A stretch of 64,000 nucleotides of DNA, from positions 3,534,001-3,598,000 of the forward strand of contig JACAAK010000002.1 of NCBI GenBank assembly GCA_025093985.1, written 5' to 3'. Below, piece after piece: positions 22,061 through 33,246 of the stretch; position 1 is the first letter of the stretch, and every line of letters starts with the position of its first letter. This DNA is from Calvatia gigantea. Taxonomy: Eukaryota; Basidiomycota; Agaricomycetes; Agaricales; Lycoperdaceae. The notes below the pieces were generated by a model. It searched no databases and was not told where the DNA came from. It saw only the letters and a list, made by a program, of their open reading frames with translations. The position numbers and the translations under genes are program-made.

Positions 22061-22976
22061 ATGGCTTCTGTGAAGATCGCCACCCTCGTCATCCGGGTGA
22101 GCAATCCCTCGTATCATCATACGCTTTCACGAAAGTCGGAACTGAAATAAAAGGGTCATTTCTTTCTTTCTTTCGGTCTTCAAACATGCAAATTCAATGA
22201 CCCTCTCTATTACTTGGACTTGGACCTATTTCAATCCCTTTCGCTTGCTAGACAGTCGCCCGACCCATAGCCTCGAGAATCAAGACGCAGGCAAGGGAGT
22301 AAGCCCTAAATTAACTTGATTGAGAAAACTCAAGCCTAAACTGTCACGCAGACATGAACGCTTCCGCGAGTTTTGTATAGGCCTTGCACAACGCTTGCAC
22401 CGTACCGAAATCAACCTCCGGACCAACATCCTAGGAGAGCCTCCTCGTCAAATCCGACCACTGTCAGAAACACGGTATGTACCTCGTTAAACATCAACGG
22501 ACGTATACCAATGGTATGGGGTAGGGCAGTTGAGAATGGTGCGAACTTCCTCGCCGAGGGCTTTCTGTTCACCGTTGCCGTCTCGATAATTGTCGGCGAA
22601 ACCTGGCGGTCCTCTCGCTCACAAGCAAAACGGAGAGATACAGTAGACGATCGGTTAGAAGACCTCAGTCAACAAGTAACGGAGCTAACCGAAAAGGTGG
22701 ATAGTTTGGGGCGGAGGTGGGGCGACGAGATTGTGGGAATCAGAGAAAGGTGAATACCCTTCCCGCTTTTCAAGTAGTCTTGCCGCTGACCTTGTGTATA
22801 GGAACGAGGAATTGACAAGGGTGCTTGAACGCATCATATGGATTGGACTTCGAGGTGGATGGACAGACGTTCATAACGATAGTTGGCAGCAAGAGCTCAC
22901 TTCAATCGCACGTACCCCTTTGGCGATCGAACAGGCTAAATCCAACGACGCGCGGAATTCTGATACAAACTCGTGA
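22061..22976 (+). CDS. OPA3: OPA3-like mitochondrial membrane protein
   Basis: Member of the OPA3 family, a mitochondrial membrane protein involved in organelle morphology and lipid homeostasis. Five exons (22061-22096, 22252-22298, 22352-22474, 22525-22749, 22802-22976) join in frame to 201 residues. Family features: N-terminus ASVKIATLVIRTVARPIASR; HERFREFCIGLAQRLHR; IRPLSETRAVENGANFLAE; then a hydrophobic segment FLFTVAVSIIVGETWRSSRS. A coiled coil (DRLEDLSQQVTELTEKVDSL) and a variable tail follow. The very short first exon of 12 codons is typical of small-intron basidiomycete genes. Confidence 0.9.
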
Positions 22977-23701
22977 TATTTTCGCGTCCTTTCCCAGTGC
23001 GTACGTTTAATATAATAGTGAACGAGTCCATGTGTTGACCACTGGTTTTCAGGACTCTTACTTAAACACCACTACTCGAACTAGACGGAGCTAACAGTAT
23101 TCCAAGGGTCGATTCTCACCACTCCGAACAGCATAACTATAAAATGTTCTAATAGTGCCTCCTCAACCCCCATCCGTTACCCGTCACTGCTTTCGTGCAT
23201 TAGGAGACAATGTCGATACGTAACCCTGCGAGTGGACATTCCAAACATACCCCGCGATCTCTTTACGCCTAATTGCTTACATCACTCGAATGATATACAA
23301 TTTTTTGGACTTGACTATATAACCGTTCAGTTGGGCTTACCCATGAGCTCACCAACTCATCATACAAATCATGACACCCGAGGTCTGCGGCCTGAGGGTC
23401 AGTCTACGTTTCCTCTTCCCCTTTCTCTTCGCAGCCCATTATGTTCTGGTGAATTCCATCCGAACACTCCGCTACACCCTAAATTTCCGCTTTTGATCTG
23501 ACCCACGCATGGCTAGCGAGTGGTGCTTTGACTGAAACTAACGAATTCGTGTCAAACTGCTCCCAACGGAAGGCTCACAAGTACTCATAGCCACCCAGTT
23601 CCCAAGTGCCAACCTCAGGGATAAACTCCCGCTGAGTCACACTTCTCCGAATCTCCACAAGACACCAATATCATACCGGAAAAAGTTGAACACTTAAAGG
23701 G
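22977..23701. other. Intergenic, no gene recognised
   Basis: Only short, domain-free frames are present between OPA3 and the tRNA gene; an 89-codon frame at 23232-23501 has no recognisable features. Confidence 0.5.
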
Positions 23702-23708
23702 AAAAAAA
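23702..23708 (-). terminator. Pol III terminator of tRNA-Met
   Basis: Seven T residues on the minus strand, about 19 nt past the 3' end of the tRNA, form a standard RNA polymerase III termination signal. Confidence 0.75.
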
Positions 23709-23726
23709 CATCACGGATGCGAGGAG

Positions 23727-23829
23727 TGCTCCCTACCAGGGTCGAACTGGTGATCTCCGGATTAAATGACTAGACAGTCACTCATATTGAATATGAGACC
23801 GGCGCTCTAACCAACTGAGCCAAGGAAGC
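23727..23829 (-). tRNA. tRNA-Met (CAT), elongator type, with intron
   Basis: Complete cloverleaf on the minus strand. The acceptor stem GCTTCCT pairs with AGGGAGC (one G-T pair), with discriminator A. D stem GCTC/GAGC; T arm ACCAG-TTCGACC-CTGGT. The anticodon loop CTCATAA carries CAT and is interrupted after the base 3' to the anticodon by an intron of about 29 nt. Stem CCGGT/TCCGG has the T-T pair also known in yeast elongator tRNA-Met. Box B is intact. The elongator identity is inferred from the stem and from the presence of an intron. Confidence 0.92.
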
Positions 23830-24441
23830 TTATAAGGCAAGCTACCTATGTACACTATCATATTGATTGAGGGAAATCTCGCTTGTTCACACATTCACGG
23901 CACGAAGGATTAGGGTCGATTACAAGGGGAAGAAATATGTGCGTGAGGTTACTCACACCTTTACAAGTGGTTCGTGTTCCGGGATGCACGAGTGGCGAAT
24001 GTCCAGTGACAGGTGCTACAGAGGGGGGAAGCTGCCCCAGCCTCAAGACTTAACTGAAGTCACCGAAGGCCCTCCTTTCTTTCCTGAATCCTATCTCAAT
24101 ATCTAAGATAGGATCAGGTCCATTGAATTAATCCGGAAACATAGACTAAGCACAACAATACCTTTTTAACTTTAAGCAAAATCAGTTGTTTGTATTTACG
24201 CAGTACTTGGGGCACAAATGCGAAGTGATGACCCTTGCACTGAGTCCCCTTGCCTTTGCCGTATGCCTCTCAGAGGATACCCTGCTGGTGCAAGACCACA
24301 TCACATTCAGTGCATTATTCCACTATTTTAGCCAATAGGACCTAGTAATCATGAATACCAGACGACCGCCCGAATCAACAAGATGTAAACACAACAGGGT
24401 TTCACGAACTTCGGCATTTCAACACATTGTGTATTCAGACC
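23830..24441. other. Intergenic, no gene recognised
   Basis: No domain-bearing frame. It includes the convergent 3' flank of the Rossmann-module gene. Confidence 0.5.
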
Positions 24442-26575
24442 CTAACCTTCACTCTGCGTTGCGTTGCGCCACGCAGGCTCCCCGGTGGGACTAGCCAACG
24501 GAACTAGTCCCAACATTGCCAACACCAGCTTCGTATCTGACTCACCAATCTCGTTGTGTCCGAAAAATCCGACATGACCGTTCCCAACGGCCGTATACGC
24601 CACAGGCACATAGGCAGGCTCTGGTCCGGGCCCGCGCTCACTGCTGTAAACAACTGCATCCTGGTCAACGTCATACAGAAATGACCCCTCATAGTACATG
24701 CTCTCCTGCTTTATAGCCTGTGGTAGGCGCCTCACCAACTCGTTCCCTTGGTTTAACTCCACAGGTAATTCCGTCACAGAAGAGATCTGCCAAGGCAGAC
24801 AGAAACTGTCGGTCATGAAACGTTCAAAATCATGCGGAGGCGTCATGGTACCAGAATCACCACAAAAGATGAGTGTACCACCTGACCACGCATATGCAGC
24901 AATTTCGTGATTGAACCATCTGCGTTCTGGGAGCGAGATATCATCCAGGGCGAGCACACCGAGCAGGTCAGGAGAGGAAAGCAGATTCACCAGCCTAGGA
25001 TCAGAGAGTTGGTCATCTGTGATAATCTCTACCCGCGTCTCTTTCAGTTGTTTGAATAATGGCGTTTGTTCATACTCGTCAATGAAGCCTAAGCGCACGA
25101 GGGCTATGACAAACTTAAGGGAATCAGGCTTTTTTAGGGGGCGAGGGTATTTGAGGAGGTCGAACATCGCGAGCAGGATGGGCGTTGTGCAGGCATCTGG
25201 GTCGATGTCTCCTATATAGCCTACGTGCCCTTCCCCAACGTCGCCGAAAGCGACAGGGGTTTGGGGATCGCCAAAGACATGCGGCAGATAGTATACCATG
25301 TTATATGGTTTGACTCCCCCAAGGAAGACGGCGTTGATAGATATTTTTTTGGGAAGGAATGGGTTCCGGTCGACGATCTTGCTGTATTCGTAATTTAATT
25401 CAAGAGTCTCATTGGTATAGGCGACAGCTTTCCAGTCCAAACCAAATTCTGCGAACAGAGGTGCAAACTGGGGGAACTTCGCAAAACAACCGAATGTTCC
25501 GCCAAAGACTACGCAACCTCCATCCTCAACGTAGGAGGCGAGTTTTTTCAAAAGGGGCTTGTATTTCTGGTCGGTCAGTGCACAATCGGTGACATAGACA
25601 CCTGCAAGGTCCGAAGAGGATAAGAGTGCTAAAGCCTGGCTTTCCGTGGCCGCCTTCCGTACTCCCATTCTCGTCCTGATTGCTTGGATCGGTGCTGTGG
25701 TATAACGATCGGAGAGCTCGCTATCGTGAAGGGATAGATGCATGATGAAACGTCGAGTTTGAGATGATGCCGTCTTTTGAGGATCATTTGCGGTGGAAGG
25801 GGTACCGGGCTTGGGTGCTGATGGTTGTGTGGGATGGGCTCCTTTCGCCTCATTTTTGCTCTTTTTCTGTTTCTTCTTTCCTTCACTCTCTGTTTTTTCG
25901 GTCTTTGGAGGAGCAGGGTCAGGAGGTAGCGAAGAATCCAGGATGCCAAGCATTGCTAGAGTGGTCTTTGTAGATTCATCTTCCGCATTGACGTCACCCA
26001 AAAAGCTGACGATACCCTTGCCAACGCGAGTTGATACTGCAGGTGACTCATCAAAGTCGGTAACGGGAGCGGAGGGAAACACGTGGGACCGGGTGCGGGA
26101 TGACTGGTTCGCCTTGTAGACAGCAGATTCGGGCGTTATCCCTTGGACGTGTAACGCTTTCATGCTGTACGACGGCTCAAGGGAAGGGTTCTTTTTGACG
26201 ATGTCGCTCCCCGCGTTCTTGTAGAAAGTTGTTCGGAAGTAAGACCCATATTTCCACTGTAATCCAAAATGTTGCGAGAAGAAGCGACTAAAATCCGTGC
26301 CGGAAATGAAAGAAGGGAACAAGCCGGCAAATACGACTGACCCGCCGTTCCGGGCGTAGTCCACGAGTTGGGAGAACAGTGCCCAAATTAGAGAGGTCCG
26401 TAATCCCAGCGTCCCCAACGATAACACCGGCTAACTCTGGGGCCTCAAGGTACGTCGATGCTTGTGTTGCGTTCTTTGCGTAGACAATCTTGAGTTTGGT
26501 TTTCAGCATCTTCAAAAGATGGCTATTGACACTACTGAAGGTTTCCGGGTCCCGGAGACAAAGGATAAGGACAAA
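24442..26575 (-). CDS. Three tandem Rossmann-like modules, one frame break
   Basis: Long frame with three copies of a module of about 200 residues. Each has a hydrophobic strand (RFVLILCL, RFIMHLSL, LKFVIALV), then LAGVIVGD / LAGVYVTD / LLGVLALD. Each also has a helix ending YARNGGSVVFAG / YVEDGGCVVFGG / YAWSGGTLIFCG and a closing GKGIVSFLGDVN / GEGHVGYIGDID / GNGHVGFFGHNE. The plan resembles class I glutamine-amidotransferase-like (ThuA/DJ-1-type) folds; no Cys-His catalytic pair is evident. A basic, low-complexity linker (KKKQKKSKNEAK) separates modules 1 and 2. Module 1 is split between two frames near 26385-26405 (a one-base shift). No ATG precedes its first strand, so this is probably the C-terminal part of the TPR-CCCH gene upstream. 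Function unknown. Confidence 0.65.
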
Positions 26576-26600
26576 GCGACTGGGGTCCTTCTGAGGGGTT

Positions 26601-27859
26601 TCAGCAGGGTGTTTTTAGGGTTTTGTCCTTGATTCTAGACGTGAGGACATCGGAACGCAAGGCGCTGTAGATTTTAAAATCTTCTTGGTAGTCTTGAGAT
26701 TTCTTCGTGCGTCCATACGCCGTCGTGTTCTCCAGAGTTTCAATGGTGTGATGGTCCTCGGTTTCAGCATCGTCAAGGGCGGCACGGAGCCTCCTCGCTC
26801 CTTCGACTTGCTTCGGCGTGCTCCACCAACCTTGAGGGAGGTAGTCCTCCGAATGTAAATACGAACACCTGGTGCCAAACTTGCAGTCTCCAAGCAGGAA
26901 GTGCAAACATACGTTTTGTCCTCTATGCACTCGTAAGAACAGAAAATGAGATAAACAAGAATAAGACACACAGATCGTCGCGGACACTCTTATCATCAGG
27001 AGCGTGGCTATACTCGCATAGAGAACCTTTACCGCAGCCGCCGCGATTATAGAACCTACAAGGCCTTTCATTCCCCGTATGCTTCACGTCCTCAGAATCA
27101 GAATCCAGCGGTGGGTCCCACTCATCAGCATCGACAGGTGGAAGCGTTTCATTATATGTCGGCTCGGGCCTCTGACCATCTCCATGCTTCTTTCTCTCCT
27201 CCTGGACTTTCGACAATTCGTTTTGCGCTTCCGTAATCTCGGGGTGATGTTCGATGACAGCAATGAGATCTTGATTGTGTGAAATTAGTCGTGAAAACGG
27301 GAGAGTATGCCTGAAAGATTATGTACCGAGCTCGGCACCTTTGAACATGCCCTGACCTTTGCGAGCCATTGCCCTGCGGAAACGAGCTTTTGCGAAGCGT
27401 GGGGAGTGAAGAAGGGTACAATCGCAGGCCCATTCTGCTAGTTCGTACCTGGAAATTAGTGGGTTAGGTTAAGTGAACGAGGAGGGGGCAAAATCAAGAC
27501 GCACTGCTCAAGCTTGAGATACGCAGCCGCCAGGTTGGCCATGATGATCGGTCTGAGTCCGTTGATTTTGACGGCTTCATTGTACTTCGCGATGGCCTCC
27601 ACATAGCGTCCCTGTCTGAAATGGGTAGTTGCCCTGCAGGTAAACAACTTCGAGTGAGAAAATATATGCATCATGAAAGACCCCACGAGACCTCTTCCTT
27701 CGACTTTTCTGCTTGGCCTTTCCTCCTCTCGTTAGCAGCTTTCCGGTCCTCCGCCCTCTTGACCAGCAGCACCGCTGTCGGCGGTTTGGGCTGCTTTTGT
27801 CCGCCGGACTTGGCCCCGTGCGCTTTAGATCCAGTAAATCCAGTGTACTTCTCAACCAT
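26601..27859 (-). CDS. TPR and tandem CCCH zinc-finger protein
   Basis: Begins at ATG 27859 (MVEKYTGFTGSKAHG). A basic N-terminal stretch is followed by TPR repeats (FRQGRYVEAIAKYNEAVKI, IIMANLAAAYLKLEQYELAE, then RFRRAMARKGQGMFKGAE). Two CX7CX5CX3H zinc fingers follow (CRFYNRGGCGKGSLCEYSH and CLHFLLGDCKFGTRCSYLH), then a charged tail. Five short GT-AG introns are inferred; the first is the least certain. TPRs suggest a chaperone or protein-docking role, and CCCH pairs usually bind RNA. The frame stops at 26601. A GT-AG intron starting GTCCTC near 26651 would instead join it in frame to the Rossmann modules that follow, giving one protein of about 1000 residues. The fusion is inference from splicing by eye. 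Confidence 0.65.
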
Positions 27860-28144
27860 AATGACACCACTAGTTTCGATCCTCTCCAAAAACAAGCGTG
27901 ATGGGTTATTGAAAGTAGGAAATGAGGATAAATCATGGAAAACACGCGCCGTGCATGGTGTCTGCCTGGGACACCACGTGATCGTATTCTTAATGAATTT
28001 TGAGAGAGGCGTGTGTGTCATTCTCAAGAGTCTGGACCAGATAAAGGGCAAGAGACTTCTGCGGAGCTGCAGCAAATCATGTATTATTCTGTCCCTAATG
28101 CGGAGATACCACAATAGCACTTGTAACGCTAATCAAAATAGTGA

Positions 28145-29056
28145 ACCTTCAACGATACTGATCGACATTTTCCCTGGAGGCGTCTGAACAACCGAAAAAA
28201 GTAATATCAGAAAAGGGACCACGTACTTGTATCGACCCGCAAAGTTACCAGGTGGGCTATATCTGCAAACAATATATTTCGAGGGTTGTTGGAAGATCGT
28301 TCCACCACGACAGTTAGCGATGGCGCAGGCGACTTGTCGACTGCTCTTCCAGACAACCTGTGTAAAGTGGCCTGTTCCTGTGGAGAAGCCTGGGCGGTTA
28401 TCTGGAGAAACTGCGTCAACTCCGCAATACAGTTAACAGTCAGATTTAACACGTACAATCGTACTTGGCTGCGACACAAAATTTAGTCAGAACGGAAAAT
28501 AAGGTAAGGTCGTCACACTCACAAGCTTCGTCCATCCAGGACTTCAACCCATTAGAGAATCCATAAGCATTCCCCGTACCAGCAGCCTAAACTCGCCATC
28601 AATTCCCTACGATCCCAAAAATTGCAACGAATTGCAACAAACCAAGTTTTCTCCATAAGCTCCCTTACCATTAATGTGCTCGAACTTGCATTGATTGGCC
28701 CATTGCTGGGTTCCAGTATACAATGCATCACTCCAGCTCAAAGGCGGAGCACCATAGTGCGCTCGATATGCATTATGTTGTCTGACGACCTCGGTCTTCC
28801 AGTCAGCCACCATAGCTTCCGTCGCACGGCTGTCGAGCTCCGTGTCGAAAATATCCCAGTCGTACTCTACAACGGCGTCTGGGGTGTTATCTTGAGGTGT
28901 AAAGACAATTTGTCCGGATTCTGGGAGGCTGGAATGATCGGCAGCTGCACTTGACAGTGTGATGGTGGGATCGTCACGGTAGGACTCAGGAGCAGGAAGG
29001 GCTTGAGTATAAACAGCAAGGAAAAGAGTGAAAAAAAGAGTGTTCTGGAGGTGCAT
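28145..29056 (-). CDS. Secreted CAP/PR-1-like protein
   Basis: CAP (SCP/TAPS, PR-1, yeast Pry-type) protein, a secreted sterol- or lipid-binding family. Start at 29056 (MHLQNTLFFTLFLAVYTQALP) gives a clear signal peptide; an earlier in-frame Met would bury it. About 70 residues of acidic linker precede the CAP domain: RQHNAYRAHYGAPPLSW, WANQCKFEHINGKGAYGENL, then GTGHFTQVVWKSSRQVACA and KYIVCRYSPPGN. The His and Glu residues of the CAP cavity are present. Exons 29056-28643 and 28586-28523 and two further short exons join in frame; the last exon and stop (near 28150) are not certain. Confidence 0.8.
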
Positions 29057-29532
29057 GACTGAGTAAAGATGGATGTGTGATTGGAGCGTTATGCGTCTCT
29101 CGAATTTATATGTTTGTCCAATATACAACTTCCCGGTTCCTGGTTTGTTTCAGCCGCATTGGGAGATATGGTGAAAGGGAATGTGGAGGCAGACCCTTTG
29201 CGATTTGCGATCGGGGCAACCTGCCTCCGAGCATTGATTTGCAACAATAACTGAACACCAGCGGTGATTTGACTCAAAAAGCTCTAGGATTTACGTGGCT
29301 GACTTTCCAGCGGGAGGTTCGGGTATCTCGCAGCCACTCTAAACGGGGAACCTGGAGAAAACGACACACCGGAAGGAAGTCGTCTATCGTACTGGAGCGT
29401 ATTGGCGGTACTTCTTACAAAACCATCTATACCATCCCCGCGTTCCTACTTATCATTAACAAATGATCAACAAAACCGATCGCGGGGTTGACGTACAGTA
29501 AGTAATGAAACTCGCGTGGGCGGCACACCCAA

Positions 29533-29817
29533 CTACAGCTCATCGCGTTTTGGTCTTTGCCGCGCCTCTGGTACAACATCAATCCGCACGACACCTTCCC
29601 GGGCTCTTACAGCGCTCAAGACTTCTTCGTGAATACGTTCCCAGTCAGGCTTGGGAATGCTGTACAGCTGTACATCAGGTAGAGCGCCCACTGGTCCTTG
29701 ATAAGCCAGTGATGAATGTGACCCAGCAAGACTTGCTGGCACAGAAAAGTATGTAGATCCAGGAGCAAGAGTCACAGCGATGTACGTATTAGCATTGTGG
29801 TCAAGAGCTTGCGGCAT
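29533..29817 (-). CDS. Small protein ending in KRDEL
   Basis: Open frame of 94 residues from an ATG at 29817, single exon; family not recognised. The sequence is compositionally balanced, lacks Cys, and has no signal peptide. It ends in RPKRDEL, which resembles an ER-retrieval tetrapeptide, but without a signal sequence this is likely chance. The gap to the IPMK start is 172 bp and the genes diverge. Coding status is plausible from length and codon use, not proven. Confidence 0.45.
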   Translation of the reverse strand: MPQALDHNANTYIAVTLAPGSTYFSVPASLAGSHSSLAYQGPVGALPDVQLYSIPKPDWERIHEEVLSAVRAREGVVRIDVVPEARQRPKRDEL

Positions 29818-29989
29818 TGGTCGTCGAGAGGTTGGTGGTCACGGAGAGTGAGATAGCTTGTGATTGATCGATTATTAATTATTGTTCGTTTTGATAGACT
29901 GGTTTATTTTTAGCCCGTTCTAACATAACCCCGTCTTGCAGTGTCCTCCCGCCCGTCTCCCTCGCAACCTCTTATAGTTTTCCTCTACC

Positions 29990-31116
29990 ATGTCCTCACA
30001 TGAACCCACCCATACTGTCTCCCTCGCAGCCCAAGTTGGTGGCCATATCGGAGTCCTCACCACTGAAAACGGCGAACTCCTGATCAAACCCGCTCTTCCA
30101 CACGAACTCGAGTTTTACCAAAAACTCCAATCTGAAGAGGCGTTCGCAACACTCAGACCTTACGTTCCTCGTTTTATCGGGACGTTGAAGTTGGAGGGAG
30201 AGGTGGATCAGAATAAGTCACAGGATGAAGGCATCGCACTTAAGCCGTTCTCTGACAAGAAAGATAAGTACTTATTTCCCATCTTTTCCACGTCCCTTGG
30301 CTGACGATAATTCGTAAATACAGTCTATAGTACTCGAAAACATCTCCTACCCTTTCATCAAACCCAATATCCTGGATGTGAAACTGGGAACTAAACTCTA
30401 CGACGACGAAGCTCCACCCGAGAAAGTCGCTCGCATGATAGAAACTGCGCGCAAAACTACATCGCTCGAAACTGGTGTTCGCCTCACAGGTTTCCAGGTA
30501 TCACAAAGATCAACCGTTCAATTCTCTTCGCTAACGTTTCTCCAGGTTTACGATAATGTCACCGGAAAACCGGTCAACACATCCAAGGCATACGGCAAGT
30601 CGATCAAACCTGCAGATCTGCCAGAAGGCATGGTCAAGTTCTTCCCTGTCGGAACACCAGTTACCGGGCCATCGGCTGCGAGCTCCTCAAGTGGCCTTCC
30701 ACCAACTACTCTACGTCCTATTGTAGAAGCTATCCGAAGAGCAGTTCAGGAGATCCGCAATGTTTTAGCAAATGTTGAACTGCGTATGGTCGGGGGAAGT
30801 TTATTGATTGTCTATGAGGCAGACTGGAATCGGGCTGAGGAGGGTTTGAAACGATTGGATTGCGACGATGACGATGACGATGACTGATGATGAGGAGGAG
30901 GAGGAGGAAGGGGAAGGAGAAGGAGAAGGAGAGAATGAGAACGGGGAAGAGGAGGAGGGAAAGAAGAAAGTGGGACCTCCATTTGTCGTCAAATTGATCG
31001 ACTTTGCACACACCAAAGCCACCCCAGGGCAAGGTCCTGATGAGGGTGTTCTATTGGGAGTTGATACAGTGCTCAAACTTTTGGATGGTCATTTAGAACA
31101 GTTGGCTAGGTTGTAA
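29990..31116 (+). CDS. ARG82: Inositol polyphosphate multikinase
   Basis: IPK-superfamily kinase that phosphorylates inositol phosphates in the nucleus and cytoplasm. Seen: N-terminal SLAAQVGGHIGVL and HELEFYQKLQ; the family signature NILDVKLGTKLYDDEA (PxxxDxKxG type); SLLIVYE; and the metal-binding IDFAHT near the C-terminus. A clean intron lies at 30498-30545. Two junctions are problematic. The obvious GT-AG intron 30268-30323 puts the next exon out of frame, whereas a weaker donor at 30203 restores it. In the Asp/Glu-rich linker (30850-30960) the frame changes by one base, unless a poorly formed intron 30844-30910 is used. Either the linker introns are unusual or there are single-base errors. 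Identity is firm; the exact model is not. Confidence 0.8.
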
Positions 31117-31541
31117 GTAAGTAACGGTAATATAATAATAATATTTACATTTATATTGAATGGGGAACAAAAGGTTTGAGCGGGGCGCGAGCCATTGCGC
31201 GACTGACGACATGCCCTGATCTCCTAAGACTAACTCGGCAAGTCCTGCAGGTTGCGGAATTATCTTCCCTGGCCTGTCAAGGTCAAATTATTCCAAGTCC
31301 GGATCACTCCTTACGGAACGAGGGACTGTGGAAACCAAGTTTTCTGGAGGGGACAGTCTTGAACCAGCGCACTGATGGCTTAACCCGCTGAGAGGAACCC
31401 CGCTCATTCCGGATTGGGCCACAACAGCCGTTAGTCTACGAGACCATTGCAAGTGTGAGTTAACATTGTGATTGTAATCGATGTTTGGCAAGGTACACAC
31501 ATCCCAATTTCGGCCAGTGCTTCCCTCCTTTGAACACAACC
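31117..31541. other. IPMK-CDC73 spacer
   Basis: No gene recognised; presumably the IPMK 3' UTR and the CDC73 promoter. Confidence 0.5.
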
Positions 31542-33201
31542 ATGACCTCTTCAGATCCACTCAACGAACTACGGCAAGCTATCCCTACCAAAGCTACTAT
31601 CACATATTCCAATGCTCAAGGTCCTTGTACATCACTCGCAACTGCCACCCACATTGTCCTTCCCTCTGGCAGCATCCCCAAGTCGGCTACGACCCGATAC
31701 CGGAGAGCTGGGACGTCAGGATCCTCACCACAAGATTTCTACACCATCGAGGCTCTTTACCTCGCGTGGCTACTACGGGATGCGGCTGGCGCAGAGTACA
31801 TGAAACAGACGCGAGAGAATGGGCTGACTGTGGGCTTCGTCAGCGTCACAGAGAGGAAGACTCTGGTGGATTGGCTGGAGGGACGTATACCTGACCATGA
31901 TTGCATCGGGCCCGCAACTGAAGGTGTGGTTATTCAATCCTGTCATTGCGGATGTGTGTTTATATTGTGTTAGTGGAATCAACGACCCCGCCTGGGACAC
32001 CACCACGAAGCGCTCGTTCAATCCTTCAAACTCCTCAAAAATTTGCTACTACTGCCGAACCCTCATCGTCTCCTACAAAAAAGCGTTATGTAACAGACAC
32101 ACATGACGCTGATGTTGTGAAGAAAATTAAACAGACTGAGGTGGAGTTGAGGGACAGAAATACTGTGCTACGAGGAAACAAGCCAAATGTGAGTATGGGT
32201 CAATATTCGACGCAACTGAATTCCCCCGCTTAGTTAGTACATCGTCAGAATTTCTCTGCTGTTCGCGCGACGTACGCGGACAAGCTGAAAAGGCTGAGAG
32301 AAGCCAGTCGTTCTGGTGTTCCTCAGCCCGTTGCCACACCAGGTGCGTCCTTGCTCGTGCTGGGTTGGACCAGCAGGTCTCTGACTTCCTTTACCTCAAG
32401 ACGCGAAGCTCCAAGCGAAGAAAGCTCGTGAGTTGCTCACACTTCCACATTTAAAACCTCACTTATCCTTATCTTCCTACCCACAGGCAATTTCCAACCC
32501 ATCATCATCATTTCATCCTCCCCCACCGCCCTTGTTACCATGCACAACGTCAAGCGTTTCCTACAAGAAGCCACGTACGCTTCCACTCCATTCCCGTTCA
32601 TTTCATAACCGACACGACCCCCCTTGCAGATTCGAGCACTCTCAAGAGGCTCGCGCACGAGCCGCAGCAGAAGGCAATACCAGACCCGAAGACCTCATCC
32701 CCATTTACAGACGACGAACACACATCGATTCAAGTGGAAAAGAAACTGAGACGCAAGCGAAGTACTTTGTCGTCGACAGTGTCGAAGCTCTGGCCAAATT
32801 CGGTACAGATGCCTGGGATCGTGTTGTTTGTGTGATGACTACAGGTCAGGCGTGGCAGTTTAGGCCGTATAAATGGAGTGAGCCCCGGCAATTGTTCCAT
32901 CATGGTATGCGTCTGCGCATTTTCGGTGCGGTTCCTGATGCTGATGACTCTTGATGTATCAGTGAAAGGTATCTACGTCTCGTGGTCTAACGACCCTCCA
33001 AACCTGAAGATCCAGGACTGGAACGTGACGGAGTTGAAGGTATGGTTGACTCATGCTCCTTGGCTATGCTACCCAGTGAGCTAACTTTGTTCAAAGATCG
33101 ATCCTCACCGGCGACACGTCGACAAAGCCGTTGTAGCTCAATTCTGGAAAACTCTTGATGCCTGGATTTTGGCGAACAAGCCCTGGTTGATGAAGGCATA
33201 G
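31542..33201 (+). CDS. CDC73: Paf1 complex subunit CDC73 (parafibromin)
   Basis: Transcription-elongation factor of the Paf1 complex. Eight exons join in frame by GT-AG introns: 31542-31923, 31974-32188, 32234-32342, 32401-32427, 32487-32574, 32630-32904, 32963-33039 and 33097-33201, giving 425 residues. The N-terminal region has ATRYRRAG-type TTRYRRAGTSGSSPQDFY, IEALYLAWLLRDAAGAEYM and VGFVSVTERKTLVDWLEG. The linker is Pro/Ser/Thr-rich. The Ras-like C-terminal domain has LIPIYRRRTHIDSSGKE, DRVVCVMTTGQAWQFRPYKW, IQDWNVTELKIDPHRRHVD and WKTLDAWI. The start MTSSDPL fits the family better than the upstream in-frame Met at 31485. Confidence 0.92.
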
Positions 33202-33246
33202 ACTATACGAACCCCGTCTATTTCTTCGTCGCATACCTGTACCCAG

